A stretch of DNA of 64,000 nucleotides from Scortum barcoo (lineage: Eukaryota > Chordata > Actinopteri > Centrarchiformes > Terapontidae): positions 10,316,044 through 10,380,043 of the forward strand of contig CM041541.1 in assembly GCA_023238725.1 (NCBI GenBank). Reading direction: 5' to 3'. Made by a program: the position numbers and the translations under genes. Within the stretch, counting starts at the first letter, position 1, and every line of letters begins with the position of its first letter. The notes under the pieces were generated by a model. It ran no database searches and was not told where the DNA came from. It saw only the letters and a list, made by a program, of their open reading frames with translations. This document shows positions 12,301-21,800 of this stretch, piece by piece.

Positions 12301-15029
12301 TCACACATACAGTACACTCACACACTCAAAACCCAAAAAACCACACACACCTTTTGGTGACGGGCTGTGTTCACTCTGATGACTTCCTCCATTGAGGACT
12401 TCAGGTGTCTGGGCCTGCTGGAAGCCCAAAGCCTGGTGCTCTGTTAAATAATCTGTCTGCTCTAAGAGCAAGTCTCCAGGCTGCTCATATGCCACTTCTT
12501 CTGGGTAACTGTTGGGCTCCTCTGGAGCCTCCTCCTCATCCTCATCCTGCTGTTGACTGACAACCTCTACTTTATCTTCTTTGAGCAGGGAAGGGAGACA
12601 CATAGATGAGACATGGAGGACAACAGAACTGGGGTTACATGGATTACAAGACACTTTCAGCTCGATGGAGATGCATGGGATGCAATCAACACACCTTCTG
12701 GCCTAGTCTTGATAGATAAATATATAAAATAAACTTAACAAATTATGCTTTTATAAGAATTTGCACATTTGCCTTAGTTTGCCTAAAGTTGTAAATAACA
12801 TATTTTAACCCAGAAAAAAAACTCAATGTGTATGCATTAGTCTTCTTTCAGAACATACCCTATTCTTATAGAACAAATATTAAAAAAATATAAGACAAAT
12901 TCTCTAAGAATCTGTTCTGTTTATTGATTGTCTTCGCTCTAAACCATGCAGTTATGTATTTTGGTGATTGCATGCCACATTCAAGGAGACAATGGTTAGA
13001 AAACAGAGTGCGCTGTGCTCTGTGAGTGAAGAGCTGAAAGTCAATCTGTGATTTACTCCTTGAGAAAATCAATAGACAGAATGAGCAAAGGAACAACAGA
13101 GGAGATGTTCTGAGGGGAAAGCAGACTAATGAGATGAAGGGCTCCGGTGGCAGGTTATGTACTACAGCCTCAAGGGTGGGAGGATTTAGCGTGTGCTGTC
13201 TCGGCCTATTACTACAGAACACTCTAAGAACTATTAAGTAAAATACAGGTGGCATGTGTCAAGCTAGAAAGTGACTAATAGTCTCGGCCTATTACCCACT
13301 CTAAGAACATACTGGCATGTGTTAGAAAACTAATATGCAACTATTAGAGGTAAAATGAACAAGTGTGCGAACAGGAAAGGACAGCGTGGCACATGCTGCA
13401 GACTCCCTAAAGGTGACGTGAAGATCAGCTGACGTGCAAAGAAGCAGAGTAGCCTGATGTTTAACACTAAGGGACCAGAAGAAAGAGGAGGAGTTTTTCT
13501 TATCGTGCGAGCGGTTGCCGTGTTTTGATTTCTCGAAACCCTCTAGGCTGTGTGTTTGGCGTCTCCTTTTTGAGATACTGTTGTTCTTCTTTTACCACTC
13601 TCACCACCATTCACACTCTCATCCTGAATGGTCTGAGTGGTAAGAAGTGTGTGTGGGTGTACCTTGTGCCACGGGCCCAATCTGCTCAGCGGATGGAGAG
13701 GGGGGAGGGGAGGGAGGCAAATTGGCTGAGTCATCCACTGCGAAGAGAGAGAGAGAAGAGAGAGAGAGAGACAGACAACACCGGGAAGACAAGACGTGGA
13801 TGGGAGGAAGGAAATGAAAAACTAATAACTCTGCTGACCTTATCTCTGCGGGTGGCCTCTCTTTTTATTTGACACAATGCTAATGATGTGTGCGTGTGTT
13901 CGATGAGTTTGTGGAAGCAAAGCACAAATCCTATGCTCCTCTAGGATTTGATTAGTTTGCTTAACATCCAAATGGATGCAGACAGACCCCCAGCTTACCT
14001 CAGATGGTGTAAAATGGCATAAAATAGAAGACATTGATAAACTTATATACACTCAAACCACTATAAAAAAGCAGAAATAAAGCTCCCCCAGATGGAAACG
14101 TGCATAGTCATCTAAATTTGTCCTATTTTCCTCCTTTTTTCCAATTGCTTTTCTTGTCAGATATCTTTCTTTAATATATCTTCCTCTGACGCTGCTCTTT
14201 ATGCCTTTTCCATTTGTCTCTTTCTTTCTTTTAACCTGATCACTTTGCAGTCATGTCAGTCAGAATATTAGAATTTGCCACAATCCTTATATGATGGATA
14301 AGATGCTTTATTTCACCAGTAAGATTTAGTAACTTTTATACCATCACATTATCATAATTTAGAGTTTTTTAGAGATTCTGTGCGCTCATTTTTTGCAAAG
14401 TGTAAACTCCTTAAAATAGGCATGTTTCTTAAAGTCAACCGTCCTCAGTGTGCTCCACCTTAAAACATCTTTAATTTTTTACTCACATCTTGGATTATTT
14501 CCAACCAGGAGTCATGAAGCTTTATGCTCTACTTCCAGAAAGGCCAAGACGCCCTTCATGCACTTTATGCACTTTATACTTTTTCATCATTTGAGTAGTT
14601 TAACCCACAAAGAACCCGTGACCAAGCTTCTTGAGAGACTGCTGTGATGTCCTTCAACCTTTATCAGCACTGCTACAGCAGACAGTTCATGTTCAGGACT
14701 CGTTTGAATGTGAAACAGCTGGACCTGTTCCAGTGCCTTTTGGGGATTGGCTGCCCTTACTTGGCACCATGGAACCAATCACATTAACCCACATCCGCAG
14801 ACCCATCTGGCAGTATGAGCAGGCGGTCCAATCAATGACATTGACCAGGTGCTGCCTGCGCACACGAACCCACAGCGTCCATGCTCCTACCTGTCGTTCC
14901 AGGATGCGCGGCTGCCCCGCCGTGGTATCCGTTCTCCCTGTAGGCAGAGCTGTAGGCGGAGTAGCCATTCTCGCCGTTCTCCTGGCCGTTTGAGGCCCAG
15001 GGCTCGTCTGGCTGCCGACCGTCTGCCAT
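301..15029 (-). CDS. map2: map2, microtubule-associated protein 2 (5' and central coding part; 3' end beyond the window)
   Basis: Structural protein of neuronal dendrites that binds and stabilises microtubules through C-terminal tau-type repeats; its long N-terminal projection domain spaces microtubules. Eleven minus-strand exons join in frame with GT/AG sites: 15029-14891, 13737-13663, 12578-12351, 11135-8334, 8121-7924, 7741-7607, 6733-6678, 5351-5234, 4186-3876, 1087-995 and 393-301. They give about 1416 codons. Family landmarks seen: N-terminal MADGRQPDEPW, the ANLPPSPPPSP segment, YFETS and YYELS, SPLEDLGYCVF, the SILDTDSGWMDSQ end of the large exon, SPEKRSSLPRP, and the first repeat with DLKNVKSKIGS. 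The reading frame is still open after 301, so the remaining repeats and the C-terminal tail lie outside. MAP4 and tau share the repeats but not the projection-domain motifs, so map2 is the secure call. Confidence 0.95.
995..1087 (-). CDS. map2: map2 tubulin-binding repeat exon (repeat 2)
   Basis: A 93-base exon, phase 0 at both ends, between TTTTTTTAG and GGCAAT|GTATGT. It encodes exactly 31 residues, starting VQILSEKLDFSHVQSK and ending CGSKDNLKHTPKGGN. This is the size and pattern of tau exon 10 (repeat 2), with the KCGS core cysteine. The closing motif is PKGG rather than PGGG. Confidence 0.93.
1088..3875. other. map2 intron between repeat 1 and the repeat-2 exons
   Basis: A 2.8-kb intron. 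I searched it for further 31-residue repeat exons (KxGS core with PGGG) on the minus strand and found none. It is AT-rich, with an A run at 1108-1122, and has no recognisable repeat element. Confidence 0.7.
3876..4186 (-). CDS. map2: map2 exon: proline-rich region and first tubulin-binding repeat
   Basis: This 311-base exon goes from phase 1 to phase 0. It starts TDSARSRSVRSGASTPGSS, continues through the Thr-Pro rich run (VTPGTPPSYSCRTPGS, HTPKSF), then EKKVAVIRTPPKSP, and ends with repeat 1: QPLPDLKNVKSKIGSTSN, LKHQPKGGQ. The TPP and SP sites correspond to the proline-directed phosphorylation region of the MAP2/tau family. Codons here are GC-rich compared with the flanking introns. The donor is GACAG|GTAACG. 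Confidence 0.95.
4187..5233. other. map2 intron
   Basis: Intron between the SPEKRSS exon and the proline-rich exon. It is purine-rich on the plus strand at 4985-5110. The last 50 bases next to the upstream exon (5185-5230) are TG-rich on the plus strand, that is, CA-rich in the transcript. No exon is supported; a 26-base GTCTGGAAGAGCC segment near 4960 with splice-like edges would break the frame. Confidence 0.65.
5234..5351 (-). CDS. map2: map2 exon with SPEKRSSLPRP motif
   Basis: This 118-base exon goes from phase 0 to phase 1. It encodes ERAYRSPEKRSSLPRP-AKSLTRHIPAAEQ and ends STPSRPT. The SPEKRSSLPRP motif is highly characteristic of MAP2. The donor is AACCT|GTAAGAA. The acceptor is unusual: ATTCAG is preceded not by a pyrimidine tract but by a (TG)n run (5360-5381 as CA on the plus strand), and the intron just after the donor is CA-rich. 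Skipping this exon alone would shift the frame. Confidence 0.92.
5360..5381. repeat. (CA)11 microsatellite beside a map2 acceptor
   Basis: A pure CA dinucleotide run on the plus strand, read as (UG)n in the map2 transcript. It begins eight bases before the 3' splice site of the exon at 5234-5351. Confidence 0.95.
5461..5670 (-). promoter_or_regulatory. GC-rich, CpG-rich block inside map2; possible internal promoter
   Basis: This 200-base island stands out from its AT-rich surroundings. Read on the minus strand it has GTCCAATCACC (CCAAT box type), then several GC boxes (CCGCCCCGCC, CCCGCCCG, GGGCGGA), and then AACAAATGGGCGGAGAAG|GTAAAG, an ATG in good context followed by a splice-donor-like site. 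The order and direction fit a promoter driving the 3' half of map2. This is inferred from motifs only; it could equally be an unmethylated island without promoter activity. Confidence 0.35.
5671..6677. other. map2 intron remainder
   Basis: AT-rich intronic sequence between the GC-rich block and the 56-base exon. No exon, repeat family or RNA gene is recognised. Confidence 0.6.
6678..6733 (-). CDS. map2: map2 small 56-base exon
   Basis: A short exon between acceptor TTTCTTTACAG and the consensus donor CACT|GTAAGT. It enters in phase 1 and leaves in phase 0. It encodes GVESHQPLSVAHQSRERTT, the counterpart of the mammalian GGESALAPSVFKQAKDKVS linker before SPEKRSS. The only other open frame across it would not connect to either neighbour in phase. 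Confidence 0.88.
6734..7606. other. map2 intron
   Basis: AT-rich intron of 0.9 kb between the SPSRKS exon and the 56-base exon. Nothing recognised. Confidence 0.6.
7607..7741 (-). CDS. map2: map2 exon with SPSRKS basic segment
   Basis: This 135-base exon has phase 1 at both ends and donor GCCACAG|GTGAAC (7606). It encodes VRRADQSKVSALQSRSPSRK followed by a basic Ala, Arg and His-rich run ending RRKATG. It aligns with the mammalian MAP2 segment around AELAKKTEVQAHSPSRK and KRKTTA. The acceptor is either CTAG (exon from 7744) or TAGTAG (exon from 7741); both leave the frame unchanged. Confidence 0.85.
7924..8121 (-). CDS. map2: map2 exon following the projection domain (basic segment)
   Basis: This 198-base exon has phase 1 at both ends. 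After acceptor CCACTGCAG it starts DEDKSIMTEKIE, matching the mammalian DDDRSIMTEQLE that directly follows the large exon. It continues with a basic stretch containing GRGRGRPG, KVYRKVPSHH and MKKKK. The donor chosen is AAAAAAG|GTTCCA (7923), because it gives the phase required by the next exon. A better-looking GTAATG site at 7904-7899 leaves phase 2 and fits only with a poor acceptor downstream, so the 3' edge is uncertain by about 20 bases. Confidence 0.82.
8334..11135 (-). CDS. map2: map2 large projection-domain exon
   Basis: One uninterrupted frame of about 934 codons, corresponding to the large mammalian exon (exon 9) that is skipped in MAP2c/MAP2d. Family motifs in order (approximate protein positions): YFETSSKTH and YYELS (340-365), LEQRSLSLNI (about 400), EMLDLAG (493), RRKSVP (520), SPLEDLGYCVF with GPMPSP (545-560), and the end motif TTMDVSILDTDSGWMDSQ (about 1080). 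Much of the rest is Glu, Lys, Ser and Pro rich and probably disordered, with a Glu/Lys block just before the end motif. The donor is TCACAAG|GTACCC at 8333. The acceptor is placed at CTCGCAG (11136); TGTACAG (11154) would add six codons. Both keep phase 1. Confidence 0.93.
11136..12350. other. map2 intron upstream of the large exon
   Basis: A 1.2-kb AT-rich intron. The first 30 bases upstream of the large exon contain three CAG acceptors in the same phase (11136, 11154, about 11170), so alternative 3' splice-site use would not disturb the frame. Open frames on either strand at 11756-12121 show no similarity I recognise. Confidence 0.6.
12351..12578 (-). CDS. map2: map2 exon 3 of the coding set (acidic N-terminal segment)
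   Basis: This 228-base exon has phase 1 at both ends. The acceptor is a good pyrimidine tract ending CTGCTCAAAG (12579); an alternative acceptor three bases inside (AAG) would drop one codon. The donor is AAAG|GTGTGTGTGG at 12350, embedded in a GU-rich stretch. It encodes an acidic, Gln-rich segment (DKVEVVSQQQDEDEEEAPEE..., ending HSPSPK). I see no close mammalian counterpart in the residues themselves; the assignment rests on position, phase and an open frame with clean splice sites. Confidence 0.8.
12579..13662. other. map2 intron with a diverged short tandem duplication
   Basis: A 1.1-kb intron. At 13197-13345 a unit starting GTCTCGGCCTATTAC and containing CACTCTAAGAAC and GGCATGTGT occurs twice in tandem with small deletions. 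No exon seen. Confidence 0.6.
13197..13345. repeat. imperfect tandem duplication (two units of about 65-85 bases)
   Basis: The units share GTCTCGGCCTATTAC, CACTCTAAGAAC and TGGCATGTGT in the same order. The second unit is shorter by internal deletions. No transposon features are visible. Confidence 0.6.
13663..13737 (-). CDS. map2: map2 exon 2 of the coding set (PPSPPPSP segment)
   Basis: This 75-base exon lies between a TCTCTCTTCGCAG acceptor and the donor CACAAG|GTACAC, phase 1 to phase 1. It encodes V-DDSANLPPSPPPSPSAEQ-IGPVAQ, clearly the counterpart of the mammalian MAP2 segment ANLPPSPPPSPASEQ. Its first codon is completed by the G left over from the preceding exon. The plus strand here is a purine-rich run (13690-13770) produced by the pyrimidine-rich Pro codons and the acceptor tract. 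Confidence 0.9.
13738..14890. other. map2 intron between the first two coding exons
   Basis: A 1.15-kb intron. I looked here for the mammalian exon carrying the PKA RII-binding segment and found no convincing counterpart. Confidence 0.55.
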
Positions 15030-15066
15030 GCCTGCCTGCTGGGACACCGGGGAGGGGACGGGTCAC
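14891..15066 (-). CDS. map2: map2 first coding exon (short 5' UTR plus codons 1-46)
   Basis: The exon starts after a pyrimidine-rich acceptor ending CTTCAACAG (15067) and has 37 untranslated bases before the ATG at 15029-15027. A GTG codon further upstream continues the frame, but MADGRQPDEPW is the expected MAP2 N-terminus, so 15029 is chosen. The encoded segment is rich in Asn, Gly, Tyr and Ala (ENGENGYSAYSSAYRENGYH). The donor is ACAG|GTAGGA at 14890, phase 1. Since an acceptor precedes the ATG, at least one non-coding exon lies further upstream at higher coordinates. Confidence 0.9.
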
Positions 15067-15782
15067 CTGTTGAAGCGACGAGAAAGATGATTGTGAGACG
15101 ATGAAGAAGGAAGAGAAATAAGTGGCGTTTAAAAGACAGTGAGGAGAGAGTGGAGTGGAGTCAAAATATGCAGCAGAAAGAAGCCTCATCTCAGTTGAAG
15201 TTCACAAATCCGCCAGCAGAGGGAGTAAGCTGCAACGTTATTCCTCTGCCGGCTCAGACAAGCGGTCTTTGTCTCCAGACAGGAGGCAGAGACTGACAAA
15301 ATAGCCATTTCTATCCTGTTTTTTTCCTGTCACTTTAACAGTGTATGTGACTCCCAAAGGCAACAAGACAGTGGCTTCCGAATGTCTCTTTGTGTGAGAT
15401 GAACAGGTGGAGTGTGATACCATCACCTGCCTGTGCTTCAGATCTGATTCACAGTGCTTTGACTTCAAGTACTGCCCGACATGCAACATGTTTGCAGCTT
15501 AACAGGTGAGCATCAAGCCAAAACACAAAATAAATTAATGCACTAAAATACAACTGATAGAAATCCTTAATATGTGATACTGTAAAGACAAAAAATGTGA
15601 AGGTGCACTGCAGCAGGCGGTTTAATAAATGGTTAACAGAAAAAAGAGAAAGCATGTGAACACACCCTTCATATCCCCTCACTGCCGATAAGGAGGTTGT
15701 TACCATGGCAACCAGAACCGGTCTTATGGGGGTCCAGCAGATGGGTTTGACGGGCTTGCCCCACTCAGACAACAAAGTGGCT

Positions 15783-15783
<1 letters not shown>

Positions 15784-15812
<29 letters not shown>
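15784..15812. repeat. (CA)14 microsatellite
   Basis: An uninterrupted CA dinucleotide run in the map2 upstream region. Confidence 0.95.
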
Positions 15813-15814
<2 letters not shown>

Positions 15815-18800
15815 CTACACACACAAAAATCCAGACAAACAAGTGGAGCACATGACGGACAGCAGCATCCATTAGCTCCCACTCTCTCTCCACCACAGAG
15901 CAACAATTTCTTTCCCACTAATTAAAAATCACAAAAAAAAAGGTTTGTCCCCATCCAGTTTGCTCTGCTAAACTATCTACATCCTAATCAAGCATGTCCC
16001 TCTCATAAAATCCTTTTTTCCCCCTTTAGAGGAAACACATAATGTTGCTTTTTAAACAAGATTAGCAGAGGGGGGGGGGGTGGCTGGCAGGCTCGCTAAA
16101 CAGCATCATTATCATCAAACAGCTGCAGCTAATTTCATCATAACAAATCATCACCAGGACTCCTTTCTTCCTCCTCCCTTCATCTTTTTTTCCTCGAGTC
16201 CCTTTCTTCTTTTTTTTTTTTACCATTTTTTCCCCTCTTATCTCATTCATCACCCTTCCACCTTTGCTGGCATTTTTTTCCTTTTCATCCTGATTCCTCT
16301 CATGACTAAACCTCATGCATTTCCCATCCTTTTTTATTCATTTCATATCTGTTTGCAAACATATTTGTCAGATATTTGTCGGACAGAGATGTTTCCAGTC
16401 TTCATGCTAAATTAAGCAAACTGGTTGGCTGGCTACATATTCAGACATGAGAGGGAAACATTATTATTTTTTAAGAGGCACATGAGTTAATAAAAAACTG
16501 CAAAAAATCTTGGCATCTTTAATCCTTAATCATTGAGAGTATGAGCCTTTGTGAAAGAGTGTCCCCCTCTCTCATGCTCCTCGCTCTCTCTCCCTCTCCT
16601 TCCCTGCAGCGCTGCATGACGACAGGCTCACAGAGATCGGGGCTAATGTCTGCTGCAGTGGGAAGATGTGAGGATCAGAGGCGAGTAGAAAGAGATAAAA
16701 GAAAAAAGACTTAGAGAAGAGGGGAGGAGGAAGACCTACTGACACTCAGAAGATATTGGGCCAAACTGTCTGAGACTGCAAATCTCAGCCCAGGGCTTCA
16801 GTCGGAGGCGAGTCTGGTCCCAGCTGTTGCTAAGGAAGAAAACTGGTGCGCTGACAGCCAGATTGTGCTGATGGTGGTTTAGATTTGCATTGACCTGCTT
16901 TCAGCTGCTGTTTTGGCAATGTTATGCCACACTTGGCACTCACACACTGCCCTTACAAAAGGATGCCGTAAACCTCATCTGCTTACATAAATCATGTGGG
17001 CTCTGATTTGATAAAAAAAGGCACTTAATTGAGGAGAAAAACGCTAGCGCAGCACAACTTTTACCCCCACAAATTCAAATGCAATACATCCAACGTCCAG
17101 ATCGACTCAAAATACCTGCTTTATTATGTGTTGGCTTCTTGGCTTTGTTGATGTTTTGATGAATGCCTCCAGCACACCGTAAAATGCCAAGAAGCAGTGC
17201 TCTTTTGATATAATTCAGCAAAACTGGCAGTGTGCCCGTTTGAACCTTGTAAATCGAAGCTAACACCCGTCCAGATGAGTTTTGAGTTGCACTGACCCCC
17301 TTTTTTGTATTGTTTTCTAGTTTCTATTCAACAGCATTACAGGCATTCACAATACATGACCGAGGTCATTGAGAAACCTGGTTTAAGACCTGGAAAGCAC
17401 CAGTCGACTACCAGATATCCATTATTTTTTACTGTTACTGTTACTGTTATTTTTTACTATTCATTTTGCTATCTATTTCATTTAATACTTAGTTAGCAGG
17501 GCTCTCTGCTACTTTCTGCAAAGTATTTAAACTGTTTATCTGTTACTTTTAGCTCATTTTAAGCCATTTATGCCTTACTATTAGAGGACTATTTCAAACA
17601 TTTGTCCATTATAGTTGTAATTATTTAGACCGTAATCACTGGCTGCTGAAAAAAGTTCCTCCTTGGTTAGATATCACTGCTTTAGATAGTATTCAAGTTA
17701 AAGCCAAGATTTAATCCTTTCATTGGTGTCTATATCTAAAAGCAAATATATCTCTTCATTTACTGGAAGTTTATCTGCTTATTCTCTAACTTTCATTCAG
17801 ATGCTCCCAGTACTGAACTCATTCTAATTTGTTTATCTTTCTCCTGATGTCTGGGTTTGCCCACCCCGAGGACCTTGCTCTCCAGACACACCCTGTCATC
17901 CTTGTGCGGCTAACGCGATCCGACATTGCCCTCTCTCACCGCTTCCCTGTAGCTGCTAACCAGTCTCGCTGTGTTAGAGAGAAAAAGGATAAAGTGTATA
18001 ATGGGCATCTTTCCAAACACAACACTATAAAAAAAGGAGGATTTTCTAATAAAACAGATTCTGTGGAGAGGTGATGGGAAATTATTCTCTCAATACACTC
18101 AGCTGGGTCAGTCTGAAATTTGCTTTGTGGTTCACTGAAAAGGGACAGCAAAATATAGCTTTTATGAGCAGGAAAAAGAAAGTTGACGAAAGACTGACGT
18201 GGAAGATGAGAACTGATGTGTGGTGCATTTTAGAGCGACAAAAGATAAAACCAACCTCCTCTTCAGCTCTAAAATAGACCATAATAACCCACTCCACCTG
18301 AATTTAGCCTGTAATACCTGCAACACCTGAATAGAAACGGGGTTATCACATTTTCCTTTTCCATTTAATCCCAAACTGCTGAATAATGTTTGATTTATAT
18401 GGTTTAAGAAAGCCGAGAAGCACGGCAGTCAGTTCCCAACAACTCAGTACGTGAACCATCACAGTGTCCTGATGTTGAAAGGGTTAAATCGACAGAACAA
18501 GGAGTCAAAAAAGGGGGCGTCAAATCCCATCACAGCCTGGGATTGATGTCTCAAATTGAAAATGCCAGCGTGATCTCGCACATAGGAGAGGAAAAGGTGT
18601 GGCAGCAGGCCCGAGGCTCGTCTGACTTCAATTTTCTCCCTCTTTCTTTTGTCTTTCACAGTCGTCGTCGTCTCGCACTCTCACCCCGCCCCGTTCTATG
18701 GCACTTCGCTCTCTACCTTCCAAGCCCAGCATCCCTCTTCTCGACCCACTCCACCCCACCCTATCCCTAATCCGACCTCGCTAACCCCCCTCCCTCACCC

Positions 18801-21800
18801 GTCTGCCCCCCTCCTGCACCACCAAACGCACCCCAATCTGGGTCACTCATCACGCCTCCGTGGAGCGCCACTCACATCGGAATGTCACCATCCATTTAGG
18901 AGGGAGGATGGAGTCTCTGGCAGCCAGTCTCAGTAGGCCAACCTGCCCTTAATCCTCTGTGTGAGTGCCCGAGTGTGTGTGTCCATTTATTAAGTGTGTG
19001 TGTGTGTGTTTGAGGACATTCGTGTTAGCATGTAGGATTAGCTTGGTCTCTAACTTTAGTGATGATTTTCTACCCTCTAATCATCGATGGGACGACTCAC
19101 TGCAAGTGCAATTTTATTTATGCGTATTTGTTATAATAATTGAATCCTTTGCTCTTCATTTTTGAGGATTTGGCAAATGTTCTCTTGTTGGATAAATTGA
19201 GAATACTTTGGCATCTGCTGGCTAATCAGTTAAGAGGGAATTTGCAGTTTTGGAGACAGCAATACTGGTTTGTTTCGCAACATCTTATCAAAGTCTGCAA
19301 AACTGTTTGCTCAGTTATTAATTTATTTACATGGACTACAGTTCTTACACTTCCCATATTATCTTAATTATGAAAACAGTATGGTAAGAAATAGACTTTT
19401 AAACATGGTTTGTTTTATCTAGAAGGAGTCGAAGTTTGAAAGAAAATGAACTGGTAACATCTTTGAAAATTGATCAACCATTACAATTTTATAAAGTGTC
19501 TAAAAATTGACGAGTGGTGACTGGTCATGTGTGAATAATTGCTTGTTTTCATACACCTTAATACGAGTCATTTCAGTGTCTTTTAATCTTTGAATGAACT
19601 TCACCTTTGCAAAATTGTCATTTTTAACTATAAACTGATATTTTAAAGACCAAACAGTTAATTGATTTGCCAAGAAAACAATCAGCAGATTAATCAATAG
19701 TGAAAATAATCCTTAGTTGCACCTTTAATATGATTTTATTGCATTTTTGGGACAATTACTGTACTTGAACTGCTTGATGACACATACAGTGGATGAGTAT
19801 CTTTAAAAAAAATATTGGTTTGTTTGTTTGATAGCATGTAAATGCAAATATGAATCAAAAAGTTCTAGAAAAATCCAGATGTGATCAAGGCACTACATTA
19901 ATACAGGTCATCTAAACAGAGTCACTGTACAGTACTGCACACTGCAGTGTATGATGGGTAACTGTCCCACTATACAGTCGCCCTGAAGAGGACAGCAGGA
20001 CGTTCAAGGTTGCGGTGACCTGTAATCAACCCTGAATCCAGCGGCCTCCTCGGCAAACAGCGGCAGCAGCAGACGGCTGGATTAAGTTTCACTGACTCAG
20101 CAAGACATGTGGGGGATTAAAGTATAATGAGCGCTGCCAGCAAAGTGTGAATGAACCGTGTATATGGTGAACGCAAGCATGAAGGGAGGCACGCGTGCAC
20201 ACCGGGGCATAAGGAGGCGCAGAGCTGATTCCACTGCTGGCAGATTAAGTGCCGTAATAACAGCAGTATAGGTACAGCGAGATTGTGTGACTGACACATG
20301 ACAGCTGAATCACAGCCGGTCAAAGAGATGTTTCTTCAAAAACACTACAGTGAGTGGAAACCAAATAAATATATATCACATACAAATCTGCAATATATAT
20401 GTAAAACTAATGTGCATACTCCAGATCACAGCATGAATCTAGGCTGGAGGTAGGGGTGTAGGAAAACATCCTTCACAATTTACATCCAGTGTGACTTAAA
20501 TGTTTGGATCACATTAAATTAAAAAAAGTCAGTAGAGACATGTCTTTCCTGTGCCCCAAAGACTCTTTGGACCTGGAAGTACTTTCCATCAAAGCTGTTG
20601 TTTCTAGAAGCGGATGCTGCTGTATCTCAGTGGGCGTGTGATGGGCGAGTGTTGAGGAAGTCTGCTGCAGGCGTTGGCCATATATTGATCCCTATAGCCG
20701 CCATGACGCTGCACTATGTCGCATCCAATCAAGTGTAAGCAAAATATACTGTAGATTCTCACTCTAAACTACGTCTGCATTTCTTATGAAAAACACAGAT
20801 AAAATAGGAGCAATCACAATGACAGTTCATCATCGTCATCATTTAAACTTCCTATTTAGATAGATAAACGAAAGGAATATTAATATTTTTAAAGAAATAA
20901 AGACGTTTTGTAGAGTAATGTACAATGACATATGTGAAATCAGAAAAGCCTTAATAGTAATGACTTGACTAGCTTTGTTTTTCAGCTGTCAGCATTTTTG
21001 TTAATCAAATTTACAGTTCACAGTTTTAATGGTATATTGCGATTAACTGATCTATATTACTGGATTGTTTTAGTCAGTTTATTTAGAGCATTATCTGCAA
21101 TAAATCAAACTGCATTGTACCTCGCTGCCTGCTTGCATGCGTTTCTGTCTCTTTAGTTTCATCCTCCCTCCATCTCTTCTGAGGAGTCGACGCTTCCTGG
21201 TATCAGCCCCACCCCGTGGTGATGTCAGCGTTCCCATGGTGACATGAAAGCCGGGGTGGGAGGGGCTGGTGGTGGTCAGGGAGGTGGGGGGGGGATGCCG
21301 GCTGCAGAGAGCGGACTTTGACCATGTTATGGATCCTGAAATAGGTCACCAGATCCTCCAGGCGCAGCTCCCGGCGGCCCTTCCTAACTGCGCTGACACA
21401 AATGGGAGCCGAGCCATTTAAATTCATCAATACGCTCAGAGCTGGTCGCTGGTTGGGCTGCTGATGTAATTTTAAGACTCCAGGGCTGGTGCTGATGGTG
21501 TCTTAGTGTAGCCCCGTTCTGAATAATTATACAACAGCTTTATTCCAATTGAATAAGAAAATGGTTCCCAACATTTTTTCCCTCATCACACCTTAAAACT
21601 GAGAAATATCTACTTGTGATCCGTTGTCACAGGAATAGTGAGTGTTTTTTTCTTCACACTGAACATTTTAATTAATTACAGCAGTGTAAAGTGGCAAGAA
21701 TATCAATTCTTTTGCAAAACAAAAGCAAAAACTAGTCAGAAAAAAATGCCTTAGATATATTCGGTGACTCTCTGAAGGTTACTGATTGCACTGATGTCAG

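Noticed and set aside
14640..14710. Minus-strand peptide SAVAVLIKVEG as part of the PKA RII-binding helix
   Set aside because: Only a few residues resemble the mammalian segment, the preceding helix residues are absent and no phase-compatible splice sites frame it.
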